Assembly (NCBI RefSeq): GCF_001039355.2
Contig: NW_019775502.1
Location: 823,551-846,212 of the forward strand
Length of the DNA stretch: 22,662 nucleotides
Origin: Lingula anatina
Lineage: Eukaryota > Brachiopoda > Lingulata > Lingulida > Lingulidae
Direction of reading: 5' to 3'
In this document: positions 1-8,660 of the stretch, piece by piece
Numbering within the stretch: position 1 is the stretch's first letter
Layout: every line of letters starts with the position of its first letter
Program-made: the position numbers and the translations under genes
The notes under the pieces: model-generated
Databases searched by the model: none
What the model saw: only the letters and a program-made list of their open reading frames with translations
What the model was told of the DNA's origin: nothing

Positions 1-162
1 ATTTCTGTGACATTCTGTATAAAGCAGCACATTAATACCAGGTTTTCTGTAGCGAAAAAAGGGTCGACAAGGGCGTCGAGGTATTTGGTGGGCTGAAGGT
101 CGGACAGGCCACCTGACAGTTTAGCTGCTTCGTGTGAGTTGAAGTTGACAAAATGGCATCGT
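1..162 (-). CDS. Partial coding exon of an unrecognised protein
   Basis: On the minus strand a consensus-like acceptor (GGTCATTTCAG) ends at 163. From 162 down to base 1 one frame stays open for 53 codons, starting after one leftover base, so the preceding intron is in phase 1 or 2 depending on numbering. The translation begins RCHFVNFNSHEAAKLSGG, continues with a leucine-rich acidic stretch (SDLQPTKYLDALVDPFF) and ends at the window edge with NLVLMCCFIQNVTE. Base composition is clearly richer in G+C than the flanking DNA and codon choice looks coding. I do not recognise the family. No donor is visible, so the exon continues to the left. Its upstream exons should lie to the right on the same strand, but I find none before the receptor gene that ends at 3790. 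The receptor may therefore be nested in an intron of this gene, or this is a remnant. A shorter frame on the same strand (32-241) crosses the splice site and is probably a shadow. Confidence 0.45.
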
Positions 163-165
163 CTG

Positions 166-465
166 AAATGACCTTTAATAGATTTGGTAGTATTAAGCAT
201 ATCTTTGCATCATTTTTTAAACATTTCTGTGAAGTGTTCAAAATGTTTTAATATTCTGAGAATACAAATAAAGACACACTGTTTGATTGATATTTGTTTT
301 ATTGATTGCTATACCAAATGAATGCATGAAATAACCTTAAATAGATTTGGTAATATGAAGTATATCAATTCATGACTTTTTTTACATTTCTACGAAGTAT
401 TCACAATGCTTTAATATTTTGAGAGCATGGATAAAGACATATTGTTAGTTTGATACGTGTTTCTG
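166..465. repeat. Diverged tandem duplication, period about 163 bp
   Basis: Two copies can be aligned, about 166-300 and 329-465. Shared landmarks are AATAGATTTGGTA (near 178 and 341), ACATTTCTRYGAAGTRTTCA, a TTTAATATT block, and ATAAAGACAYA. Divergence is substantial, so the event is old. The right-hand end of copy 1 on the minus strand is the acceptor region of the exon at 1-162. In copy 2 the matching place reads ATTTCATG, so the splice AG is lost. Confidence 0.7.
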
Positions 466-519
466 TGGTTAAATTTGTGTTTCCAGCTGTGTACTGACAG
501 CATTCCTTTACTTAAGCAG

Positions 520-555
520 TTTTTTTTTTTTTTGGACTGTTTTTTTTTTTTTTTT
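520..555. repeat. Two poly-T tracts (poly-A on the minus strand)
   Basis: Runs of 14 and 16 T are separated by GGACTG. On the minus strand they appear as poly-A about 65 bases after the stop codon that closes the retroelement reading frame at 620. They mark the neighbourhood of the breakpoint where the element loses its pol gene. Confidence 0.8.
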
Positions 556-619
556 CGCCCTCTCGCACCGATTTTGGGGTACTCAGAGGATGTCATCCAT
601 AAAAATAAAAAAGTGTGGC

Positions 620-2155
620 CTAAGTTTTTTCTTTGACTCGAGCTGGTTCTAGTAAAGCTACTGAAACAGAGGAAGAATGTGATATTTTCACTGGTATTAA
701 GCATTCACATCTGGGTGGAATAAATTCTGATTTAAAGTTACGCACTAAACCTAATACATGTGGGCTATACAAAGGTAAGAGCAAATTATAGTCAGGCAAT
801 GCCATGCTATCAGACGATAAATCAATTTTTACATTGTGTTTTCTTAAGAAATCTGTGCCTAATATCAAACCTCTTGGCAATTGACTAAATACGTGGACTT
901 TATGTTTTATGATCACATCTCCAAAACAAAGAGGTAACTCTACTTTTCCTAGAACTTTAATCACAGATCCATCAACAACTGGAACTTCTTTTAATGACGG
1001 TATTTCGTAAACATTTCGATCCTTTTTTCCTAATTTTGATAAAAGAGATTCTGATACACAAGATATGATGGCACCCATGTCAACCAAAGCATTGACATGT
1101 TGTTTGTTGATTTGGATTGATATTAGGTTATTAGCTTGGTAATCGGAAATAATAGAAATTGGCACTTTTCTATCTTCAATCTTGTTATAAAACCTTTTTC
1201 TTTTTCTTAGCCGTTTGTTTACACGTGCAGAATAACAGACTTTTGCTATGTGTCCTATTTTACCACAACAATTACAATTAAAATTGCGAGCAAAACAATT
1301 AGATCTAAGATGCGTGTACTCACCACATCCCTGACATATTGGCCATTTTCTTATCGGATTTTGTTGTTGGGGATAGTTTTGACTTCCAGATGATGTTAAT
1401 TTGTACTCTGAGCGTCGCAGATGCCTGCCGCGTTGGGGCATACGTCTGATACCTATGGCGTTGGGAGTGACTTTTCCTGGATACTCTATAGGGTTCGCTC
1501 TTGGGATTTCAAAGTTTGTTTCATTTCTGGTCTCACTTGGGTCTTGCAGTAGATGGATTGCAGACTTTGCATTGACGGTGTCATTAATTGAACTCTGAAG
1601 AGTGTCTATTTTCTCTGTTATCATTTTAATGTCATTTCGATGACCTCTTCTCGTCGGCTGAACTGCGTTTTCTGCAATGCGCGCGTGGTGCATAAGAGAA
1701 TCAAAGTCAGAGGGCTCCTTTTGCAATACAAATGGGCGGATTTCGGGTAGTAACCCATTCGTTACCACTGTAAAGGCTGTTTTCTCATCTAAATGCGCAC
1801 GTTTGGCATCGTGGCGCATCGACTCGATGTATCTCTGTACTGGTTCTTCTGGAAGTTGATGACGCTTGAAAAATTCTGAGGCTTTCTCCCAAGTTTCTCC
1901 GGATTTCAGTTCATATCGCTGTCGGAACTCGCGGACAAGCGATTTCCAGTCTTATTGTACTTCCACTGATAAACACTCGTACCAGTTTAACACTGTTTGA
2001 TTCAGTAAGAGAGGAAATAAGGCGGTAATTTGTTCATCTTCTAGTTTTTTATACTGCGTATAGTTTTCAAATTGATTTAACCACCTTTCTACATCTTCGT
2101 TTGTGTTACCAGTAAACTTTTCTGGCGCTAAAGTCAAATCTGACAACATCTTCAT
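620..2155 (-). pseudogene. gag-pro: Broken gag-protease reading frame
   Basis: The frame starts with ATG at 2155 and runs to a TAA at 620, interrupted by one in-frame TAA at 1954-1952. The same frame is open on both sides of it, so this is a point change, not a frameshift. Gag: the first 67 codons resemble the capsid N-terminal part of Ty3/Gypsy gag (a KFTGNTNEDVERWL-like motif). Nucleocapsid: two CCHC zinc knuckles, CQGCGEYTHLRSNC and CNCCGKIGHIAKVC, followed by a basic RLRKRKR stretch. Protease: an ALVDMGAIIS segment sits where retropepsins carry DTG or DSG, so the threonine or serine next to the catalytic aspartate is replaced by methionine. A GLILGTDFL segment matches the C-terminal flap and helix region. 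The frame stops soon after the protease, where pol would be expected. Decay is likely, although a protein of about 399 residues from the second half remains open. Confidence 0.85.
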
Positions 2156-2374
2156 TTTTTTCAGTTATTAATTGTTGCTTGGGTAATGACTTTTGGCGAT
2201 TTTCAATACCCAGCATACTCAGTTTTCGCTGCACTGGGGCACTGACGATGTTTGCCCTTGGGTGGATGGTGTGAACCCATCGGTGTCTACGCTCCTGCTG
2301 CCGTTATCACCATAACTGTATCGCCGTTCCGCTTGCCTCGGTAGAGCGGGGATCGCTTTTTTTCCTCCACCACT
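2156..2374 (-). other. Untranslated leader of the LTR element
   Basis: This is the G+C-rich interval between the LTR end and the gag ATG. Just inside the LTR the minus strand reads AGTGGTGGAGG, where a tRNA primer-binding site would be expected. I cannot match it confidently to a particular tRNA 3' end. Confidence 0.55.
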
Positions 2375-2568
2375 TGTTATAGTGAGGAATGACGACAGCA
2401 GTTTGGAGCTTTCGAACGTTTATTCACCGACTCTTACTTCATACAACTTCACAAAATATTTATACTCAATTTCTCCGTACTGATCACGCACTTACTTGTT
2501 TTCTTTTCCATTGTCTTTGCGTGATTACAAAATATTTTCCATTCGCATGTTGCAAGTCACCATGCAAC
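2375..2568 (-). repeat. 5' LTR, about 194 bp
   Basis: On the minus strand the segment begins TGTTGCATGG and ends CTATAACA, giving TGTT/AACA inverted termini. Inside, also on the minus strand, a TATAAATA box lies at 2464-2457 and an AATAAA signal at 2424-2419, the expected order for U3-R-U5. No second copy was found in the window. The upstream edge at 2568 is the best TG/CA choice, but without a partner LTR it is inferred. Confidence 0.7.
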
Positions 2569-3345
2569 ATTTCCTTATTAGGTAATCCCTAAGATACTTG
2601 TTTTCAATTAAAGATATCTAAAATATTATTTGGATTACTCATACTTGGACCTTATCCAAAACTCAGTTATCATATGATAAATAGATGATCAAAATTAAAA
2701 TATGTTATGAAATTAACCAATCACATTAACTGTTACTAACTTTGACCTTTTTCTGACACTAAAAACATGTTCTACACTTGTTGACTCTTGGTGAAACTTA
2801 ACTTACACTCAATGACTTTTTTTTTTTTACTCATTTGATTCCACTTTAATTGTAATCTGTAATTAGTGAAAGTGTAAGTAATTTGCTTTACAACAACAAG
2901 ATTAACCAAAATAGTATGTATATAAAAATATTTAGCATATACTGAAAGGAATAATTAACAGCTTTAAATATAGAAAAAATATATTCTTAAGTGTTTTGAA
3001 ATTAGAAATAATATAAACATAAACTGTAAACATTGATTTTTAAATCACATTGATGTAAATCACAGCATGTTCTCATTGCACAGCTACATTGTCTCTTTTT
3101 ATTCATTTCTTATTATTTATTGTAATGTAATTACTACATAAGCATACATAAATGTTATTACAACTATCATACATGATGTAGATACTTCAATCAGCAATTT
3201 GGAAAATTTTGTATTATCATAAATAAATAAACTGGTCAGTACTTAGAATTCAAAATTTTGTTTTTTTTCTATAAAGAAACAAGACTGGTCAATCTACTGT
3301 ATGAGAATTTGCTTATAAAAATTCCCTTGGGCAAAATACTTAGCC
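2569..3345. other. AT-rich intergenic stretch, nothing recognised
   Basis: No frame with coding character, no paired repeats and no RNA gene were seen on either strand. There is a T12 run near 2819. The stretch separates the LTR element from the 3' end of the receptor gene. Confidence 0.6.
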
Positions 3346-3492
3346 TGTTGCAAAATTGTAGTGATTTTTGCAGCCAATTTGCTGCAATATTGCTGCAAAC
3401 TGCAATTTCTTCTTGCAAATTTACTGCAATATGGCTGCAAATTAGCAGCAATAAAATTTTCTTGCAAACCCCTGCAAACTAATTGCTGCAAT
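3346..3492. repeat. Cluster of degenerate TTGCTGCAA words
   Basis: About eleven TGCA-centred words occur in about 150 bases, most of the form TTGCTGCAA, CTGCAATAT or CTTGCAAA, some inverted (AGCAGCAA). A near-palindromic block, TTTGCTGCAATATTGCTGCA, lies near 3378-3397. Spacing is irregular at roughly 11-22 bases, so this is a decayed simple or satellite-like array. Short open frames on both strands here come from the repeat and are not genes. Confidence 0.75.
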
Positions 3493-3495
3493 ATT

Positions 3496-3501
3496 TTTAT
3501 T
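3496..3501 (-). terminator. Candidate poly-A signal of the receptor gene
   Basis: AATAAA on the minus strand, about 290 bases after the receptor stop codon. This is a plausible 3' UTR length, but the hexamer is common in AT-rich DNA. Confidence 0.35.
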
Positions 3502-3564
3502 TTGCTAAGTTATCAAGTTAAAGAATTAACATTATAAAATATCTTATAAATGTTGCCCAAATAC

Positions 3565-3567
<3 letters not shown>

Positions 3568-3614
<47 letters not shown>
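3568..3614. repeat. (CA)n microsatellite
   Basis: An uninterrupted CA dinucleotide run of about 47 bases, 3' of the receptor gene. Confidence 0.97.
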
Positions 3615-3617
<3 letters not shown>

Positions 3618-3789
3618 TCACAAAAAGATGTATATACATCTTATATAGAATTGAATCAATACACAATATAGAACAAAAAGTTCTATTTTCACTCTCATTT
3701 CAAATACTAACTCACAATTTCACTGTCAGTGTCCTTCATCACAGGAGATGCCTTCATTTTTTGTCAAGAAGAATTGAAAGATTTATGTG

Positions 3790-5093
3790 TTACAATACCT
3801 TGGGCAGAGTCTGCTCAGAGATTAGAAGTGGAGTGTAGGGCTCCAATGCGGACTCACTCTCTGTCTTTTGCAACTGTTCATATTTCTTATTTTCAACTTT
3901 ATTTCTGGGAATTTTGCTTTTGTCAGGTTGGGTGGTTGTGTAGTCTAATAACACCTCATTGCTGTTTTGACCTGTCAATACAGAATCTAAATGTGATGGT
4001 GCAGGCACAGGTACTAAGATATAACACGAAGTAAGATGCATACAGTGTTTAACACAATCTTGCCTTGATGAAAGAGGGTAACTACCTGTATGGATATATT
4101 CTCCATATTCTTTTTCCATATTCAAGGGACTGTTGATGCCCGAGTCTGAAGTTGCATATCCACCAGTTGTCTCTTCATTGGGTGACAAATTAGACGTTTC
4201 ATTTTTTGTAAAGGTGTACCGTTTAACACCTTTGCTTCCTGTATTCAAAGGACTGATGTCCAAGTCTGCCATTGCATACCCACCTGTTGTTTCTTCATCA
4301 GAAGACAAACTGGACACTTCATTTTCCATTTGGGTGTATCTTTTAAGGTAAAGTCTAGCTCCTTTGCTTTTTGTATTTAAAGGATTGCTGATGTCCAAGT
4401 CTGCCATTGCATATCCACCTGTTGTCTCTTCATCAGATGACAAAGTAGAGACTTCATCATTTTTTGTTTGGTAATATCTTTCCCTAGTATTAAGACATGG
4501 TTTGGTGCCTTTCCTTCCAGTATTCAAAGGATGACTAACATCTAAGTCTGACATTGCATATCCACCTGTTGTCTCTTTATCAGAAGACAAATTGGAGACT
4601 TCATTTTCAGTTTGGCCGTATCTTGGGTATTGTTTAAGACCTTTGCTTCTTGTACTTAAAGGACAGCTGATGTCCAAGTCTGCCATTGCATATCCACCTG
4701 TTGTCTCTTCATCAGATGACTCCACACATGGTAGTGGATAAGAAAATGTATTATTAATTGAATGTTCTGGAAAGCTGCTCACTGGTGGAACCAATGTCTG
4801 GCAAGTCCAAGTTTCTTTTTTAAGTTCAGGATGCAAGTTCACAGTGCAAAGATTGTTGTGAGACAAACCACATGCAGGTTGACACAAATCCTGTGATTGG
4901 TTGGTCAATGAAACATTTTCAGTTGGAGCAGAAAAAAATACTGCATATGGCTGTATGTCCTGTCTAGGTGTGGCACTTTCTGTATGCCTTTGTCTTGATT
5001 TTTTTATGATGCATATCACTAACATGATGCACAGGATGAATATGAATATGCAGGGTGTGCCAACTGCCAATGCCAAGAACCCAATGTTAGGTG
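3790..5093 (-). CDS. Last exon of a TSP1-domain receptor: transmembrane helix and repeat-bearing cytoplasmic tail
   Basis: The exon starts after the acceptor ATGTCATTTCAG (AG at 5095-5094) in phase 1 and ends at TAA 3792-3790, giving about 434 residues. A hydrophobic segment (FLALAVGTPCIFIFILCIML) begins within a few residues of the TSP1 exon's last cysteine and is followed by a KKSRQRH stop-transfer sequence, so the remainder is cytoplasmic. The tail is mostly polar and holds five copies of a module with the core DEETTGGYAMADLDIS (codon-encoded cores near 4688, 4556, 4409, 4274 and 4154), spaced 40-49 residues apart and linked by basic PLNTxSKG segments. Every copy keeps the tyrosine and an SSDEE-like casein-kinase-2-type patch; the last copy has diverged. 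A YEQLQ motif lies near the C terminus. An upstream in-frame ATG at 5136 exists, but the splice phase match to the TSP1 exon argues this is an internal exon. Ligand and signalling partners are unknown. Confidence 0.85.
4140..4730 (-). repeat. Five-fold coding repeat in the receptor tail
   Basis: The nucleotide core GCATAYCCACCWGTTGTYTC (plus strand) recurs at about 4154, 4274, 4409, 4556 and 4688. The spacings are 120, 135, 147 and 132 bases, all multiples of three. The cores are well conserved at the DNA level while the linkers vary in length, which indicates in-frame expansion of one module. Confidence 0.9.
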
Positions 5094-5426
5094 CTGAAAT
5101 GACATGTAATGAAAAACACTGTATAGTAGATGACATGTGACTGTAAGTACAGCTGAAACAATGAATATAATACTACATACATGTAAGAAGGTATGGGACG
5201 TTAAGAGTTAAACATATTACTTGGTTGGGTACACAGATTGTGCATTACAAACTTCTCATTAATTAACCTTGTTATTATCCTCAACAGACAATTAAATGCT
5301 AGCAGTCAAATTGCAGCTTTGATCACAGTATCATTCACAGCTGAATTGATGGCTGCTTGGTCATAGGACGCCACACGGGTTTTACTCATAAATGTGTAAA
5401 CATCAATCAAATAGAGTACCGGGTAC

Positions 5427-5600
5427 CTGAACATTCATGGCGATTACAAGGCAACATGTCAATGGAAATTCCTTGGCAGTTATTCCTACTTCCTGTATAT
5501 CCTGGCTGGGTGCAGTTCCTTTGTCTCGTCTTTACACCACTGCCACAACTTACACTACACAAGCTCCATTGGCTCCAAGGTCCCCAGGTCTCAATCACAG
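5427..5600 (-). CDS. Thrombospondin type 1 domain exon of the same receptor
   Basis: The exon is bounded by an acceptor (TTTCACTTACAG, ending at 5601) and a donor (G|GTACCC, GT at 5426-5425). It is 174 bases long with phase 1 on both sides, the classic symmetric module that can be shuffled. The translation has the TSP1 signature: WGPWSQW tryptophan ladder, CSVSCGSGVKTRQRNC, then three further cysteines ending CNRHEC, so all six expected cysteines are present. TSP1 domains are extracellular and bind matrix, glycosaminoglycans or other receptors. The exon joins across a 333-base intron to the transmembrane exon, recreating one alanine codon (G|CA). Upstream exons (signal peptide and probably more domains) must lie at higher coordinates but were not found before the FMO exons. 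Confidence 0.88.
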
Positions 5601-5632
5601 CTGTAAGTGAAATGCCAAGAGTACTACCTTCT

Positions 5633-5633
<1 letters not shown>

Positions 5634-5685
<52 letters not shown>

Positions 5686-5686
5686 C
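5634..5686. repeat. (TC)n(TA)n compound microsatellite
   Basis: A TC run passes directly into a TA run. It lies about 35 bases upstream of the TSP1 exon's acceptor on the transcribed (minus) strand, where it reads (TA)n(GA)n. Confidence 0.97.
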
Positions 5687-5723
5687 AAACATCACACAAC
5701 ATATATTTTACAGACACTGTATT

Positions 5724-5891
5724 CAGGGGCGGATTTAGGCCGTCTTCTGGGTCTTCCGGAAGACGGTCAGATTTCCAAGTTTACATTGACGGGTATCTAA
5801 TTTTTTCTGTCGGAAGACGGTCAAAAATGGTGGATGGATCAACAAAGATAATTTGGAAGACTGTCAGAAAATATCTCTGGATCCTCCCCTG
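5724..5891. mobile_element. hAT-like MITE with GTATT target-site duplication
   Basis: The left end reads CAGGGGCGGATTTAG and the right end, inverted, CAGGGGAGGATCCAG: 12 of 15 positions match. A perfect 5-bp direct repeat GTATT abuts both ends (5719-5723 and 5892-5896). CAGGGGCGGA-type termini are common in animal hAT-superfamily elements. At 168 bp with no coding capacity it is non-autonomous. Three internal copies of GGAAGACKGTCA (5758, 5812, 5855) resemble subterminal transposase-binding repeats. Confidence 0.8.
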
Positions 5892-5896
5892 GTATT

Positions 5897-7284
5897 TTCA
5901 ACCAGCAGAAAAATGCCTCAGGGACTGCATTACAGATGTACAAATGTGGCCAACAACTGGATTAACAGTAACACCTTAAAGGACAATGGTCATATAAAAA
6001 TCCATTTCTCGAATTTTGAAGATTCAGCACTCAATCTATACACTAGACTTATGTTTTAATCGATCCCCGCCATTAAAAAATTATAAAAACAATCTATTAG
6101 TAGTAAAAAAGCATTTTAGTAAACCTCACCTCAATATGCATAAATGAAGCAACAGATCTGGGTCACACGGTACTGTGACGACAATTGGGATAAAGGTCTA
6201 TGAGACTCAACTGAGCTGCATGGTGCAAACAGACAGAATGATTTTGGAAAGTTATGTTGAACAGAGTTGAACAATTTTCTTTATGCCTCAGTGTGTTGCC
6301 ATGGGATTCACCAAAATTGCAGCACTCCTTGACTATCTTTCTTTATCTGTGACGGTCTTCCGTGATTAACTTACTAACTTCGGTGACAATAGTTGCGATC
6401 CTCGCGATCTCAGTCACCTCAGGTGTTTTAGATCGTATCAAAAGCTGATAGTCTTTTAGATACTGTCATCAGTTGGCAAGCTTACTAATTGCTGATGCAT
6501 TTTAAAATTCATTGTAGTTGACCAAGAGCTCGTTAACAATAAAACCTGTTAATTATGCACCGCTGCCATTCCCAAGCCAGGTAATAACAGGTATGAAACT
6601 CGTCTTAGTGGGCTTTCATATTTTTCAATATATCTCATTTATTTCATGGGGTTATTTTATTGGTACAGTATTTGTAAATGACGTTAAATATCAATAGCCT
6701 ACTTAAACAATTAAGTTCAAACACGGTCGCAAACATTAATAAAAGAAATTGCTCTCAGGGTATCTTGAAGCTTCCATGGAAGAAAACGTGTTGAGGAAAA
6801 ACAGGAAAAAGAGCGTTATATTAAAGAAAAAATGGGAACTGCTGTAATAAAATGGTTTGTTATCCTAATTCGTTTATGCATTGAGGATTTATTTCTGAAG
6901 ATTATTTCATCTGAAATATTAAATAATTTAAAAGATTGATCATTTTATAACTTGAAACGCAAATTCTGCGTCAGTACGCAATTTTTTTTTGCAAATTTGT
7001 AAGCTTAGAACACTGTGCTATAAAGATCTACTCAAGAAAAAAATTTGCTTGGGTAAAATTGAGTGCAGAATGAACTGGAGACACTTGGCTTGTCATTAAG
7101 TTTACACGAAACTAAGATCTAATAAACGAATATTAGGTCTTAGCACGAAAATATGTCAGGTAACTTAATACTGTCTTTGAAAGAGTAAAGATTGAAAGAT
7201 AATTTTAGACAAACTTTGACGGAGGAAATACCTACAAAGAGTAATGGGCTATTTCGCCAACATCTTGTTGAAAATTTTACAGTC
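5897..7284. other. Non-coding stretch, no gene recognised
   Basis: No exon of the receptor or of the FMO could be recognised on either strand. An isolated inverse match to the MITE subterminal word (TGACGGTCTTCC) occurs at 6350-6361. A short minus-strand frame ending at a GTAAGT-like donor near 6375 has no start codon and no family resemblance. Confidence 0.5.
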
Positions 7285-7450
7285 CAGGGGCGTAACCAGG
7301 CATATGCACGGATGCACTGTGCATACAATTTTTTGAGCCAACCATGATATTATTCTCCATAAATTAAGTGTATTTTTCACGGAATATAATCGTACCTGGG
7401 AATTTTCAAAATCTGTGAGTACAATTTTAAAGGATCTGGTTACACCCCTG
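7285..7450. mobile_element. Second hAT-like MITE
   Basis: The left end CAGGGGCGTAACCAG (7285-7299) and the inverted right end CAGGGGTGTAACCAG (7436-7450) match at 14 of 15 bases. The element is 166 bp and non-coding. Flanks are not clean direct repeats (TTACAGTC versus TACACTGC), so the target-site duplication is decayed or the insertion was followed by change. It is a different family from the MITE at 5724 but of the same terminal style. Confidence 0.7.
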
Positions 7451-7515
7451 TACACTGCAATTCTATTTAAATAAGCTAAGGAACTAATTGCCAAATTTAT
7501 ACTCTCATCACATAA

Positions 7516-7530
7516 CAGGGGGGTAACTAG
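7516..7530. repeat. Solitary MITE-like end
   Basis: CAGGGGGGTAACTAG resembles the left end of the MITE at 7285 (13 of 15 bases). No inverted partner was found within the next kilobase, so it is a fragment or a coincidence. Confidence 0.4.
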
Positions 7531-8660
7531 ACCTGCAAAAATTGTACGCACATATTTTAAAAAATTACAAGCACATACAGCAAGATGTAGACTTACGCAA
7601 AACATGAAGGACAGTGTAATCACAGCAAATGTACCTCATATAGTAGCTTAATTTCCATTAATAATAAAATCATCATTTAAGTCAAAAATATTCTCGCGAT
7701 TTAATAACTATTCTAATTTACCCAGAACGGTATATTTATTTTAAAGGCAGTTAACTGAAATATAGTTTTATGATTTTTTTGTGAAAATTGCCCATGTCAC
7801 CCTGTTAGTTTGGAGGTCTAAGCTAGATCAAGTCCGTGTTAAAATTCCTATGAAGTTGTGCAGGAAAAATTCTTCCTTTCTTTCTCTAGCTCCTTGATAA
7901 ACCTGGTGTTCAGATTTCATCTAGTACCCCCAGGTCTACGGGAGCTGCTCTTTGTAACTAACGCACAGGTAGATTTTTACCTGAGATAACTGGAGTAAAG
8001 CGTAGATAGAGAGTGCGTTCGGTACAAGCAAGACAAATTGAATGCCATTTAACCCTCTAATTAAGAGGTAAAGGAAGTTCCAGTTAGATGGATGATTAAG
8101 TTAGGACTTGTAAAGGTAACGGGCATTGTTTACATTAGTTTAATATAAGTATGCAAGACGGAGTGTCAGCGGTTTAATAAAATAAATTGAATTTCACAAA
8201 TAACATGGACCTCATATGCAATAATCAACATTTCCCTTAACTCATTCAAATGCAGTGTTTTATACAACTTGGGATAACCATGATTAAATGCTTGTTAAAG
8301 AATTGACTAGACGGGAAATGGTTTTACAAAGCTTCACGAGGATTTAGACCCCTCGGGTAAGAGATTTGAATGAGTATAAACTTTTATCAGAAGCCAGAGA
8401 AGTCATCTTACAGGTAGACAATGCAGCTCAGTTTGACAGCTAAGCACGCTCTGTTCTCCAGTGGCTCGATTGTCGTCATCAGACCACGTGACAACGTAGC
8501 TCATTAACTCTCAGGCCGAGCAAATAGGACGTTTTTTAAAGCCAAAAATTTACAAAATGAGCTTTTAATTTGTGTATTTGGATAAAGATATCGTTAGTTG
8601 GGCATGTTTTCTGAAGAATATGTTCCGTTCAGGCCATTCTGACGGCATGATGCAAATCCT
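7531..8660. other. Non-coding stretch, nothing firm
   Basis: No coding exon is supported. A segment at 7889-7968 has a good pyrimidine tract and AG before it and a GTAGAT after it, but its translation resembles neither neighbouring gene. An E-box-containing word AGACCACGTGAC occurs at 8481-8492 and again at 8801-8812. Confidence 0.45.

Larger units (their letters stand above)
620..2568 (-). mobile_element. Truncated Ty3/Gypsy-like LTR retroelement
   Basis: In minus-strand order the element has a 5' LTR (2568-2375), a leader of about 220 bases (2374-2156) and one gag-protease frame (2155-620). The sequence then ends, with no reverse transcriptase, RNase H, integrase or 3' LTR. Two CCHC knuckles and a retropepsin-type fold, both recognisable in the frame, place it among Ty3/Gypsy-like metazoan elements. 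With only one LTR in the window, no target-site duplication can be confirmed. The element is defective as it stands: pol is absent, gag has an in-frame stop and the protease motif is altered. It lies between the exon at 1-162 and the receptor gene, on the same strand as both. Confidence 0.85.

Noticed and set aside
2310-2362. tRNA-like A-box (CGGTAGAGCGGGG) followed by a T7 run on the plus strand
   Set aside because: There is no acceptor stem, T-arm or B-box at the right spacing, and it lies inside the leader of the LTR element.
3729-4034. 101-codon plus-strand frame opposite the receptor exon
   Set aside because: It is antisense to a well-supported coding exon and has no independent support.
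5357-5800. 147-codon plus-strand frame across the TSP1 exon, microsatellite and MITE
   Set aside because: It crosses three unrelated features and is antisense to the TSP1 exon.
6373-6470. Short minus-strand open frame ending at a GTAAGT donor
   Set aside because: About 31 codons without start, weak acceptor, and no similarity to TSP1 or signal-peptide sequence.
7249-7623. 124-codon minus-strand frame with a signal-peptide-like beginning
   Set aside because: The start is GTG, the frame runs through a MITE and its end, and a GTAAGT near the start would interrupt it; base composition is not coding-like.
7889-7968. Exon-like segment with pyrimidine tract, AG and GT borders, plus strand
   Set aside because: The only open frame is 26 codons and resembles neither FMO nor any family I know; the borders can arise by chance.
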